Shown piece by piece: positions 33,178 through 41,536 of a stretch of 46,191 bases of DNA. The stretch is from Phycisphaerae bacterium. GTDB taxonomy: Bacteria; Planctomycetota; Phycisphaerae; Sedimentisphaerales; Anaerobacaceae. The notes beneath the pieces were generated by a model that was given only the letters and a program-made list of their open reading frames with translations, was not told the origin of the DNA and made no database searches. Position 1 is the stretch's first letter. Every line of letters starts with the position of its first letter. The stretch is taken from assembly GCA_028715705.1 (NCBI GenBank), contig JAQURJ010000006.1, positions 1-46,191 on the forward strand, in the 5' to 3' direction. A program made the position numbers and the translations under genes.

Positions 33178-35967
33178 ATGAAGAATAAAAATTTAGAGAT
33201 GCACCTTATATCCAATACCCACTGGGACATCGAATATCTCTGGTCGGCCGGCGAGACGAGGATGATGCTGACAGAGATGATGGATGAGCTTTTGAAAATC
33301 TTTGAAGAAGACCCCGACTATAAGCATTTTCATTTTGACGGTCAGGTTTTTCCAATAGATGAATACCTCCAGATACGGCCTGAAAAAAAGGAAGAACTCA
33401 GCCGGTACATAAAGGATGGGAAGATTTTAATCGGCCCATGGTACTCTCTGCCGGACGAGTTTTTAGCGAGCGGCGAATCGCTGGTTCGGAACCTGCTTAT
33501 CGGGCATAAAAAAGCTCGGCAGTACGGCGATGTAATGAAAGTCGGTTATAACATATTTTCCTTCGGCCAGATTTCGCAACTGCCCCAGATATACCAGGGA
33601 TTTGGCATAGATACTATAATTTTCAAGCGAGGGATTAGCGAGCTTGTATCGGAAAAATTTGAATTCTGGTGGAAGTCGCCGGACGGTACCACAGCTTTGG
33701 CTCATCGTATCGGACCGGGAGGACGGAGCAATTTTTCTGAATATGTGTATTTGCCGGTAATAGCGGAAACATGGGGGGAAGGACGAGGATGGGAAGATGT
33801 AATCGGAACATTATTCAATTTGTGTGATGCTTACTCCAGTGATAACGTGCACCACTTGACAAATCCCGAACTGCCGTATCATCAGGAGAAAATTCCCGAT
33901 GCTATAGAAAAACTCAAAAATATGGTAACGGCAGGCTCTACAACTCCTTATCTATTGATTTTAGATGGTCACGACCAGAGCAGGGCTTATTGCCAGCTTA
34001 CACGTCTCGTAAAAGATATAAATAAAGTTTTAAGCGGCGACAAGCTGATTCACAGCTCCCTGCCGGTGTATGTGGATAAACTTAAAAAGGCTGTAAAAAA
34101 TTTAAAGGTTTTGTCCGGCGAGATGAGACATACCGGGCAAAACCAGCAGGGCCCGCTTTTGCCCGGCGTACTTTCCGGAAGAATGCCGCTTAAACAGATT
34201 AACGCGCAAGTCGAAATAAACCTGGAAAAATGGGCAGAACCAACCTCTGTTTTTGGTTGGATATTGGGCAAAGAATACCCCCAGGTTTTTCTGGAGGATG
34301 CATGGAAGGGAGTCCTCATCAACCAACAGCATGACGGCATAACTGGTACTCATATTGACAGAATATATCAAAGCATTATGGAGCGTTACCGTCAAAGCTT
34401 TGACATCGCCGAGACCCTTACCCGCAAAAACCTCGAATATATTGCCGGTTCAATAGACAAAACTGGCATCAACGATGATGATGTCGTACTGGTAGTGTTC
34501 AATCCGCTTACCTATACAAGAACTGAGGTCGTAAAAGCCACTGTGGATTTCTTCTGGGACAAAGATGTGAATTCTCTGGCTATTCAAGATTTCAACGGAC
34601 AAGATGTGATCGTTCAGAAGGTTTTTTCTAATGATGTCAGACTTGTGATAGAAAGGCCGTTCTTCCTGCCGCTGCGACCTGAAGGGATGAAAGAAATTCA
34701 GGTATATTTTGAAGCCAAAGATATACCGCCGTTAGGGTATAAGACTTTTCTGGTTAAACCAATGAAAGCTGAAAAAAGAAATTCCGGTTCTCTGATAACA
34801 GCGGCCAATGTTATGGAAAATGAATTTCTCAAGGTAAAAATAAATAATGATGGAACTTTGACCGTCACGGACAAATCAAACAATAACACCTTTGAAAATC
34901 TTAATTACTTTGTCGATGACGGCGACGTTGGACATCCTCTCTTTCACAAGGCGCCAGAATTCAATCAGGAAATAATAAGTTTGGGCAATCCCTGCAGCAT
35001 TTCTCTGGTTGAAGACAATCGGCTTTTAGCCGTCTTTAAAATCGAAGTTAAAATGTCGCTTCCAGGGTGGGTTGAAGTCAAAAAAATACTTTACGGCGAA
35101 AAACCCGGCAGTGAAACAACTCCTTTCGGCCGCAGTAATAACCAGAAGGAGATGGTCATAACTTCGTATGTCAGCCTAAAGGAAAATGCAAAAAGAGTTG
35201 AAATAATTACAAAACTTAACAATAACATTGAAGACCATCGCTTGCGTGTTTTATTCCCAAGCAGGATAAACACAAATTCCTCTTTTGCCGAAGGGCAATT
35301 CGATGTGCTTGAAAGATCCATCGAACCGCCTGATTCGAGCCTATGGCCGGAAGCAGCGCCGGTAGCACACCCGCAGCATTTCTTCGTCGATGTTAACGAT
35401 GGGCAAAAAGGTCTGGCAATTATAAACCAGGGATTGCCGGAATACGAAGTGATAAACAATAAAGACAGAGCTATTGCCTTAACCTTACTAAGATGCACCC
35501 GAATCGCAGGCAATTCAAAAAACAGTGTGAACCTTGAGCAGCCATTAGCTCAATGTCCTGGTGAGCATACATTTAGATATGCCATTTATCCGCATGCTGG
35601 ATGCTGGGAGAAATCCCGCATTTTTGAGCAGGCTTATACACATAATGTTCCCATGAAGATTGCTCAGGTCAGGAAAACAAAAGGGAAACTGCCAAAAGAA
35701 ATGAGCTTTTTCAAAATAGAGCCTGCTTCTTTGATATTAAGCGCGATAAAAAGAAGCGAAAATAGCAACAGCCTTATTATTCGTTTGTGGAATCCCACTC
35801 TTGATAATATCAAAGCCAAAATATCATGTTGCAATCAAATAAAATCGGCAGGGATAGTAGATTTAGAAGAAAAAATAATAGATAAGTTGGATCTAGCGAA
35901 AGATAATTCCATAATTTTTGATGTGGACAAAAAGAAAATTTTAAGCATCCAACTGATGTTAAAGTGA
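33178..35967 (+). CDS. GH38 alpha-mannosidase homologue with altered nucleophile position
   Basis: The 929-residue protein has the GH38 layout: an N-terminal barrel with ISNTHWDIEYLW (His15, Asp17 as metal ligands), a middle helical domain with NQQHDGITGTHID (His385, metal ligand), and large C-terminal beta domains. The segment that normally reads x-D-x-FG-x-x-x-QLPQI, carrying the Asp nucleophile/metal ligand, here reads NIFSFGQISQLPQI. Phe127 (codon TTT at 33556-33558) stands where Asp is expected. The protein has no signal peptide, so it is probably cytoplasmic. It is the last gene of the LacI/symporter/HAD operon, 40 bp after the HAD gene. It could be an inactive or re-purposed enzyme, use another residue, or carry a sequence error. 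Confidence 0.88.
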   Translation: MKNKNLEMHLISNTHWDIEYLWSAGETRMMLTEMMDELLKIFEEDPDYKHFHFDGQVFPIDEYLQIRPEKKEELSRYIKDGKILIGPWYSLPDEFLASGESLVRNLLIGHKKARQYGDVMKVGYNIFSFGQISQLPQIYQGFGIDTIIFKRGISELVSEKFEFWWKSPDGTTALAHRIGPGGRSNFSEYVYLPVIAETWGEGRGWEDVIGTLFNLCDAYSSDNVHHLTNPELPYHQEKIPDAIEKLKNMVTAGSTTPYLLILDGHDQSRAYCQLTRLVKDINKVLSGDKLIHSSLPVYVDKLKKAVKNLKVLSGEMRHTGQNQQGPLLPGVLSGRMPLKQINAQVEINLEKWAEPTSVFGWILGKEYPQVFLEDAWKGVLINQQHDGITGTHIDRIYQSIMERYRQSFDIAETLTRKNLEYIAGSIDKTGINDDDVVLVVFNPLTYTRTEVVKATVDFFWDKDVNSLAIQDFNGQDVIVQKVFSNDVRLVIERPFFLPLRPEGMKEIQVYFEAKDIPPLGYKTFLVKPMKAEKRNSGSLITAANVMENEFLKVKINNDGTLTVTDKSNNNTFENLNYFVDDGDVGHPLFHKAPEFNQEIISLGNPCSISLVEDNRLLAVFKIEVKMSLPGWVEVKKILYGEKPGSETTPFGRSNNQKEMVITSYVSLKENAKRVEIITKLNNNIEDHRLRVLFPSRINTNSSFAEGQFDVLERSIEPPDSSLWPEAAPVAHPQHFFVDVNDGQKGLAIINQGLPEYEVINNKDRAIALTLLRCTRIAGNSKNSVNLEQPLAQCPGEHTFRYAIYPHAGCWEKSRIFEQAYTHNVPMKIAQVRKTKGKLPKEMSFFKIEPASLILSAIKRSENSNSLIIRLWNPTLDNIKAKISCCNQIKSAGIVDLEEKIIDKLDLAKDNSIIFDVDKKKILSIQLMLK

Positions 35968-36019
35968 AAGCAGTTATACTGCTCCCAATTAACAAATCGC
36001 TGGAATTTGAGGCGGCTTG

Positions 36020-36288
36020 TTAAGATGAAAGGAGCTTTAAAGCTACAAGATACAAATTGCACAGATATTTTGTCGATAAATTATTTCCGTTCTTGTCGAT
36101 AGGGCTAGCTTTGCCGGAATGTGGATATGCAGCCTGTTCAAGATATCTCTGCATAGCAAGTTTTTTGTCTGCACCAAAGCAGTAGAGTTTACCTTTAATT
36201 TTCTTGCAATATTGACCTGTTTTGTGTAGTGTTAGCGGGAATTTATCAGAACGTGTTTTCCATTTTTTTTATTTTCGCTCTTTGACAT
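36020..36288 (-). pseudogene. Frameshifted, truncated tyrosine-type integrase relic
   Basis: On the minus strand a start MSKSENK (ATG 36288, AGGAG 7 nt upstream) runs into an A8 tract. In the shifted frame the protein continues KWKTRSDKFPLTLHKTGQYCKKIKGKLYCFG and then LAMQRYLEQAAYPHSG. This pattern resembles the N-terminal arm-binding part of site-specific integrases common in Planctomycetes. It stops at 36020 after about 90 codons, with no catalytic domain. The homopolymer frameshift plus the missing C-terminus mark it as decayed. Its position 149 bp from tRNA-Gly fits an old integration event. Confidence 0.6.
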
Positions 36289-36436
36289 AGTCATACTCCT
36301 AACAAAAAAACCAAAATTTAGGTTATATTTATGCAATACAGATAAACATTATAACCTCAATTTGGTTGTAGTCAGGGTTGTATTAAACTTTTAGGCAATT
36401 TGTTTAATTTTGTAAGTATATATAATATAAGTATTT

Positions 36437-36507
36437 GCGGGTGTAGCTTAATGGTAAAGCTCCAGCCTTCCAAGCTGGTCACGTGAGTTCGATTCTCATC
36501 ACCCGCT
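36437..36507 (+). tRNA. tRNA-Gly (anticodon TCC)
   Basis: A 71-nt cloverleaf: acceptor GCGGGTG pairs with CACCCGC, the anticodon arm is CCAGC-CTTCCAA-GCTGG, and the T-arm carries GTTCGATTC. The anticodon is TCC. CCA is not encoded. Confidence 0.95.
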
Positions 36508-36830
36508 TTGTGTCTATAACCCAGGGCAACCGATTGGGAGGCGGTGGCTTTTTGCAATGGGCGGAATTATATTGGCAAGAAAAAACACACCCCTATCGAT
36601 ATGTACTGCCCCTGCGCGATTAGGCTACCCAAAAAGATTACCCACTCCGAATAACAAAAAATTCTTTACCTTTTTCACCTATTGGCCTCATTTGTATCAA
36701 AACCGCCATTTTCATCTCATAAACCCGCAACCGACTTATATTACACTCAAGCCCACCTTGACTTATTGCCGTTAATTATTCTAAAATAAGCAAAATCCTT
36801 AATAATGTATAAGCAAAAGCCTTATAGGTT
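36508..36830. other. Spacer after tRNA-Gly with no visible gene
   Basis: About 320 bp. A 72-codon frame (36557-36775) is compositionally unlike a protein and has no family signs or ribosome site. I see no RNA gene or repeat. Confidence 0.4.
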
Positions 36831-37802
36831 ATGAGTAAATTCTCTATATATATCGCTTGCTCCTTAATACTGCTTGCGGCGGTTCCAGGTCGAACAGCCG
36901 AACATGCCGCTTACGCGCAGTTTGTCCATACACTCGGCCAAAAGTTTTCATTCATTGAAACTGACCACTTCTTTATCGTGTTCGACTCCGATGAAAACTG
37001 GGCAAAACAAACCGGAACCATACTTGAAGACTTGCACAACGGCTTTTACAACACATTCGAAAAAGCTGGCTATTCTTTAACGCCGCTTTCGGGCCGGCTT
37101 ATGTGGGTCTGTTTCACCGATTACAAGGATTTCGACAATTACGCATCCGACGCCGACTGGATGGATAACTCCTGGCTCGACGCATATTACTCTTCAAGAA
37201 CAAACCGCGTTGCTATGGTCTTGCCGCAAAATCTTAAAAACCGCAACTCTCGTCTGGTCGCTATGAATTTCGATACCAAGCTTCACCCGTCCGTGACAGA
37301 CAGCCCGAAATCCGGCTCGCCCGATCTGACCAGAACAGTCCACGAAGCCGCACATCAGCTCGCGTTCAACAGCGGCTTGCAGAAACGCGGGGTTATGTAT
37401 CCATTCTGGGTCTCCGAAGGGTTGGCTACCAACTTTGAATACACATCAATAGAAGGGGAAAACGAAAACCCCCTCTCCGGAAACAGTGTACGGCAAAAAA
37501 GGCTTCTAAATTCCCAAAACCGCAATAGGCTTTTGCCGCTCTTCGACTTTGTCGCTTCCACATCCATCCCTACCGGCAAAGGAACTGCTGCAAAGGACGC
37601 TTACGCTCAGGCCTGGGGATTTTGGCGTTTTCTCTTTAAAACTCACCCCCAACAGCTTAAGCAGTATCTTGAGATACTCGCGGATTCCAACCCCGGAAAA
37701 CGTGATTCTATCGCGATGTGTAGAGACTTTGAAACAGTTTTTGGTCCGGCAAAAGACCTTGAAGCACAGTGGCGTAACTTCATTAGTACCCTTGAAAAAT
37801 AA
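36831..37802 (+). CDS. DUF1570-type gluzincin-like secreted protein
   Basis: The 323-residue protein has a signal peptide (MSKFSIYIACSLILLAAVPGRTA). The metallopeptidase-like motif HEAAHQLAFNSGLQ (His171, His175) is followed by PFWVSEGLATNFE (Glu196). That HExxH plus SEG(L/F)A arrangement is the signature of the DUF1570/peptidase MA-like group frequent in Planctomycetes. Upstream, FIETDHFFIVFDS matches the group's N-terminal domain. It lies 10 bp from the end of the convergent dprA. The family is not well characterised; a zinc protease role is inferred from the motif only. Confidence 0.8.
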   Translation: MSKFSIYIACSLILLAAVPGRTAEHAAYAQFVHTLGQKFSFIETDHFFIVFDSDENWAKQTGTILEDLHNGFYNTFEKAGYSLTPLSGRLMWVCFTDYKDFDNYASDADWMDNSWLDAYYSSRTNRVAMVLPQNLKNRNSRLVAMNFDTKLHPSVTDSPKSGSPDLTRTVHEAAHQLAFNSGLQKRGVMYPFWVSEGLATNFEYTSIEGENENPLSGNSVRQKRLLNSQNRNRLLPLFDFVASTSIPTGKGTAAKDAYAQAWGFWRFLFKTHPQQLKQYLEILADSNPGKRDSIAMCRDFETVFGPAKDLEAQWRNFISTLEK

Positions 37803-37812
37803 TACCTGCTGG

Positions 37813-38958
37813 CTATTTTTTGATATAGGCGCTTCCAGGAAGTTCCTTTATAAGCCCTTTCAGCCGCAGCGAAATAAGTCCGGCATTGATACTGCCCGGC
37901 GACAGATCAGATTCTGAGATTATGACATCCTTATGTTTTGGATTTTTGCTGAGGCAATCGTAGATAACTTTTTCTTCGCTGCTCAGCTTCAGCTTATTTA
38001 CATCGAACAACGGCATTTCAACCCGCTCGGCGGTTTTTTCTGCGCTATCACTTATTATCCCGCCAATCTGGTCGCCGATATAGCCCAGCGCATCCATAAT
38101 ATCTTCCACACTCTCTATCAATCGTGCCCCCTGCTTTAGCAATAGATGCGAACCTTTATTGAGCGGTGAATCGATCCTGCCCGGAACAGCCATCACATCC
38201 CTGTTATTCTCAAGAGCCTGCTGGGCGGTGATCAACGCCCCGCTTCGCAAATTAGCCTCTATCACTATTGTCGCCAAAGACAGACCTGCGATTATTCTGT
38301 TTCGCGGCGGAAAATTTTCCGGTCGCGGCTCGGTACGCAGCGGCAATTCACTTATGCAAGCCCCGTTATTGGCTATAAGTTCAAAGAGCTTTTTATTCTC
38401 CGCCGGAAAAATATTCGCCAATCCGCAGCCCATTACGGCAAGAGTTCTGCCGCCTGCCGAAATAGCGCCCTGATGAGCTGCCGAATCTATCCCACGCGCC
38501 ATGCCAGAGCATATTGTAAATCCACCCGCCGCCAGCAGGTGCGCGAACATCGAAGCCTGCTCTCTGCCGTAAATACTGCACTGTCGCGAACCAACTATGG
38601 CAGCGCATAAATTGTCATCCTTGCTCAACGTCCCTTTAATATAAAGCACAGGCGGCGGATCATAGATCGCCTTCAATAGCGCCGGATACCTGCTATCTTC
38701 AATATTGACGATCCAAATGCCAAGTTTTTCCGCCAGTTCAAGTTCTCCACCGGCATCGAAACTATTCCGCGTCGCCGAAATTCGCTCAGCGGTTTTATAG
38801 CCAATCCCTTCTATTTTCGCAAGCTGCGACATAGATGCGGCAAGTGCGCTATCGACGCTGCCGAAATACTTCAGAAGCCGCGAAAACGTCTTCGGCCCTA
38901 CCCCATCTGCGCGTATCAGCTTAATCCACTTCTCTATCTGCGATGAATTGGTCTGCAT
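37813..38958 (-). CDS. dprA: DNA processing protein A (DprA/Smf)
   Basis: The 381-residue protein has an N-terminal helix-hairpin-helix segment (DGVGPKTFSRLLKYFG; IEGIGYKTAERI). The DprA Rossmann core follows, with VGSRQCSIYGREQA, CSGMARGIDSAAHQGA, GGRTLAVMGCGL, FPPRNRIIAGLS and VPGRIDSPLNKGSHLLLKQGA. A C-terminal winged helix (KLSSEEKVIYDCLSKNPKHKD…SLRLKGLIKELPGSAYIK) is also present. DprA loads RecA on incoming single-stranded DNA during transformation. It is convergent with the DUF1570 gene, 30 bp downstream of the cupin gene on the same strand. Identification is firm. Confidence 0.96.
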   Translation of the reverse strand: MQTNSSQIEKWIKLIRADGVGPKTFSRLLKYFGSVDSALAASMSQLAKIEGIGYKTAERISATRNSFDAGGELELAEKLGIWIVNIEDSRYPALLKAIYDPPPVLYIKGTLSKDDNLCAAIVGSRQCSIYGREQASMFAHLLAAGGFTICSGMARGIDSAAHQGAISAGGRTLAVMGCGLANIFPAENKKLFELIANNGACISELPLRTEPRPENFPPRNRIIAGLSLATIVIEANLRSGALITAQQALENNRDVMAVPGRIDSPLNKGSHLLLKQGARLIESVEDIMDALGYIGDQIGGIISDSAEKTAERVEMPLFDVNKLKLSSEEKVIYDCLSKNPKHKDVIISESDLSPGSINAGLISLRLKGLIKELPGSAYIKK

Positions 38959-38988
38959 AGGAATCCCTCCCTAAAAGTGATTCTTTCT

Positions 38989-39309
38989 TTACATTGTAAC
39001 CGGCGATACGCAAAAGATATAAATCAATGGCTCGCTGCCGGTGTTGATTATATCGTGCTCACTGTCCGGCGGGATATAGACGACCCTGCCTTTTTTTACA
39101 TCGAAACTTTGTTCTTCGACAACCGCCCTTCCTGTCCCTGACAGAACTATAATCATCTCCTCCCGCTGTTCGGTATTATGCTTTCCAACAGATTTATTTG
39201 GTTCAAGATGAACCTTTCCTGATTTCATCCCGCACGTCTGCGGACTGCCGGGCAAAAGCCGTTGATATTCTGGTTTGTCGTTCAGATCGAGTGTAAAAGC
39301 CTGCGGCAT
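38989..39309 (-). CDS. Small cupin-domain protein
   Basis: A 106-residue single-domain cupin. The first cupin motif includes SVGKHNTEQREEMIIVLSGTG, with metal-ligand type His and Glu residues. The second includes VVYIPPDSEHDIINTG with the later His. Proteins of this size bind a metal and either catalyse a simple reaction or bind a small ligand. The substrate cannot be inferred. It is 30 bp upstream of dprA on the same strand and may share its transcript. Confidence 0.82.
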   Translation of the reverse strand: MPQAFTLDLNDKPEYQRLLPGSPQTCGMKSGKVHLEPNKSVGKHNTEQREEMIIVLSGTGRAVVEEQSFDVKKGRVVYIPPDSEHDIINTGSEPLIYIFCVSPVTM

Positions 39310-39486
39310 CGCGAAATTCCTTCCTTAAAAATATAATTCATTGGATTCCGAGGCTATTTTTTGCAAAAAGACACAAAAGTCAATTCTTTTTTACATAGAA
39401 TTTTTTTGTGATGATCTAACAATACATAAGTTTGTAATGTTAGTGAATTGGCGGCACAATCGCTCTAATACGAATTAAAAACCTTT

Positions 39487-40164
39487 CTACAGACTCCAGT
39501 CCTGATGACCCTTAATGAATTTATTCTGTAGAAAAATCCCTACCGCTGTCGGAATCAAAAGAAGCAGCGGCATAAACCAATTATAGTTAAAAACTAATCG
39601 ATGTACATGATCAGAAGTAAAGGAGTAGTGATAGAACAACGCCAGAGCTCCCGCCATGATCAGCGTACTTCCGCCCAGACTGGAAAACAGCATAACAGCT
39701 ATCCGAAACACAATAAAGGAAATCATCCCCCCTGCCACGATACCAACCAAAGCTCCCATCCAGATATATTTCTCCGGCATTTGCAAAGCGTACCATAACG
39801 CAGCAGTCAGAATACCTCCAGCGATAGCACCAAGCACGCTAACGCCCCATCGCATAAGCGGAATAGAAAGAACAGCCAAAACTATACCCGCCAACACCGC
39901 TATCAGCGGATTAGCCGTTCCAACAATTATTTCACTTATCAAAGAACCAATGATAAGGCCGGCAGCCGCGAAACAGATCACCACCAGTATCTTAAATACC
40001 CGCCATCCATAAAGCAGGCATACCGTTCCGAACGCGATAAAAGTCAACGCTTCGAGAATACCGAGATTGGTAATCTGGTGCCAAATCTGGTCTATGGGAA
40101 CTATCGCCGCCGACTCGGCAGCCTGATCGGCGTCAACTGTGGCAAGTATCGAAAAAATATTCAT
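39487..40164 (-). CDS. Multi-pass membrane protein (TMEM198/DUF4203-like)
   Basis: The 225-residue protein has a ~35-residue soluble N-terminus and about seven hydrophobic helices (ALTFIAFGTVCLLYGW, ILVVICFAAAGLIIGSLI, PLIAVLAGIVLAVLSI, and so on). The glycine-rich helix pairs resemble TMEM198/DUF4203 proteins, which is only a tentative match. It overlaps the next gene upstream (40161) by 4 bp, so the two are translationally coupled and may form one complex. No catalytic motif is visible. Confidence 0.6.
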   Translation of the reverse strand: MNIFSILATVDADQAAESAAIVPIDQIWHQITNLGILEALTFIAFGTVCLLYGWRVFKILVVICFAAAGLIIGSLISEIIVGTANPLIAVLAGIVLAVLSIPLMRWGVSVLGAIAGGILTAALWYALQMPEKYIWMGALVGIVAGGMISFIVFRIAVMLFSSLGGSTLIMAGALALFYHYSFTSDHVHRLVFNYNWFMPLLLLIPTAVGIFLQNKFIKGHQDWSL

Positions 40165-40919
40165 TGCTGGTCTCCTTGTTCTTCTTCATCCTTTTCAACC
40201 TTCTTTTTGGGCTTATACGAGAAGAGCAGAAACTGCTCAAGAGTTCCAAAAGCGATCATGGCGGCAAAAATACTTAAATACACCAATGCGTTGGAATATA
40301 TCATATCCAAGGGAGAGCTATTCTTAAACATCAAAAGCAGAATCATGGCCGCGGACATTCCTATTGCACCGACCGCTGCGCAGCCGAAAGCTATTGCCAA
40401 TTTGTTAAATCTTGCGCCTATTAACAATATCACGATACCCGCCCCCCCACCAACAGCGAGATGCTTAATCGTCAATGCGTTACAAAAAGCTCGCATATAA
40501 AGCCACCAGTAATGACTGTATTCCTTGACAACATTTAATGATTGGTCAACTGTGAGCGGTTCGGCCTTTAGCATTGGAATATATATTTCATATCTGAAAT
40601 CCGCGGCAAGAAAAATTATCGCCGTCGCCGCGACCAAAGCGGCTGAGAACAGGGCAAAAAAGCCTCTATAAAGAAAAAAAGCGAAGACAAAAAGAATAAT
40701 CGCCGCCATTGCCGCGAGAGCGTATTTCTGCGGCGAAAAACAGGGCGTTAGCCATAAGGCAATCGCCGCCGCCAGGATACCGGCTATCCACGACCTGCCC
40801 CATATCCCCGCAAGCCAGGATATCAACCCGCAGATCAGCAGTATTATCCCCGGAATAAGCAGCACGACCGCCGGAAAATACGCGGTCTGCTGCTGAAGAC
40901 CAAATAGCAACTCTTTCAT
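40161..40919 (-). CDS. Multi-pass membrane protein of unknown function
   Basis: The 252-residue protein has about eight hydrophobic helices (AVVLLIPGIILLICGLISWLAG; LAAMAAIILFVFAFFLY; and others). A charged C-terminal tail, KPKKKVEKDEEEQGDQQ, probably faces the cytoplasm. It is the first gene of a two-gene unit with the membrane protein at 39487-40164 (4-bp overlap). I do not recognise the family. Confidence 0.6.
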   Translation of the reverse strand: MKELLFGLQQQTAYFPAVVLLIPGIILLICGLISWLAGIWGRSWIAGILAAAIALWLTPCFSPQKYALAAMAAIILFVFAFFLYRGFFALFSAALVAATAIIFLAADFRYEIYIPMLKAEPLTVDQSLNVVKEYSHYWWLYMRAFCNALTIKHLAVGGGAGIVILLIGARFNKLAIAFGCAAVGAIGMSAAMILLLMFKNSSPLDMIYSNALVYLSIFAAMIAFGTLEQFLLFSYKPKKKVEKDEEEQGDQQ

Positions 40920-41034
40920 AGTTTGCTCCTAAAAACCAAGGTTTCTTTCCACTTTTATCGGTTTTTGGGCTGGTTTTTCATAAATACAGAATCAAAAACA
41001 GCTAAAAAACAGGAAATCCTATTAAACGGAGGAA

Positions 41035-41118
41035 TGCGGATGAGAGGAATCGAACCTCCACGAGCGTGAGCTCACAGGCACCTGAAGCCTGCGCGTCTGC
41101 CAATTCCGCCACATCCGC
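41035..41118 (-). tRNA. tRNA-Leu (anticodon CAG)
   Basis: An 84-nt tRNA on the minus strand: acceptor GCGGATG pairs with CATCCGC, the anticodon arm is CAGGC-TTCAGGT-GCCTG (anticodon CAG), and a long class II variable arm (GAGCTCACGCTC) and a GGTTCGATTCC T-loop are present. CCA is not encoded. Confidence 0.95.
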
Positions 41119-41320
41119 GGCGAAGCGGGATTATCGTTCATTTTGGCTGTTTAGTCAAGAATTGTTTTGTTTTGCGGCGATGTTATTCTTTTGTCATTAG
41201 TTTCGGAGGTTTTTTTTACTTTTCACTTTGAGTTTTTCGCTGTAGAGCTGTAGGTTAATTCATATCTTTTGGTGGCTAAATCTTTTTTTGGCAAATACTT
41301 GCATTAAAACTTCTGAATTG

Positions 41321-41383
41321 CTCGGAGTATCTTCTGATTTACTCTGAGTATGTTCTGATTGACTTTGAGTACGTTCTGGTGTG
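41321..41383. repeat. Three imperfect 21-bp tandem repeats
   Basis: Units at 41321-41341, 41342-41362 and 41363-41383 share the core CTCTGAGTATGTTCTGATT with a few substitutions each. They lie in a non-coding region 154-216 bp upstream of the OmpA-like start. Confidence 0.75.
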
Positions 41384-41457
41384 TGCTGATTTGCTTATAT
41401 CCATAGTATCTTCTGTAAAATATTCTGCAAATTTCAAGATGCTGCACAACTTTCCTC

Positions 41458-41486
41458 TTGACGGGTTTGTATAAATCGTTTTTATT
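41458..41486 (+). promoter_or_regulatory. Candidate sigma-70-type promoter for the OmpA-like gene
   Basis: TTGACG (41458-41463) and TTTATT (41481-41486) are separated by 17 bp and lie about 50 bp before the start codon. The -10 match is only 4 of 6, so this is tentative. Confidence 0.35.
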
Positions 41487-41536
41487 TATGTACGAATTTA
41501 ACAGAAATGCAATCTATCTTAGGGAAAGGATGGAAA

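Larger units (their letters stand above)
41119..41536. other. AT-rich leader region before the OmpA-like gene
   Basis: About 420 bp without a gene. It contains a three-copy 21-bp tandem repeat (41321-41383) and a candidate promoter close to the OmpA-like gene. Confidence 0.5.

Noticed and set aside
35969-35984. Terminator after the GH38-like gene
   Set aside because: The AGCAGT/ACTGCT hairpin has only a 6-bp stem and no T-run follows.
36372-36557. 62-codon minus-strand reading antisense to tRNA-Gly
   Set aside because: Its string DENRTHVTSLEGWSF is a well-known artefact of translating the opposite strand of tRNA-Gly.
36557-36775. 72-codon plus-strand reading after tRNA-Gly
   Set aside because: Composition is unlike a folded protein, with no ribosome site and no recognised motif.
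41321-41383. CRISPR array
   Set aside because: The repeats are contiguous, imperfect and only 21 bp long with no spacers; no cas genes are near.
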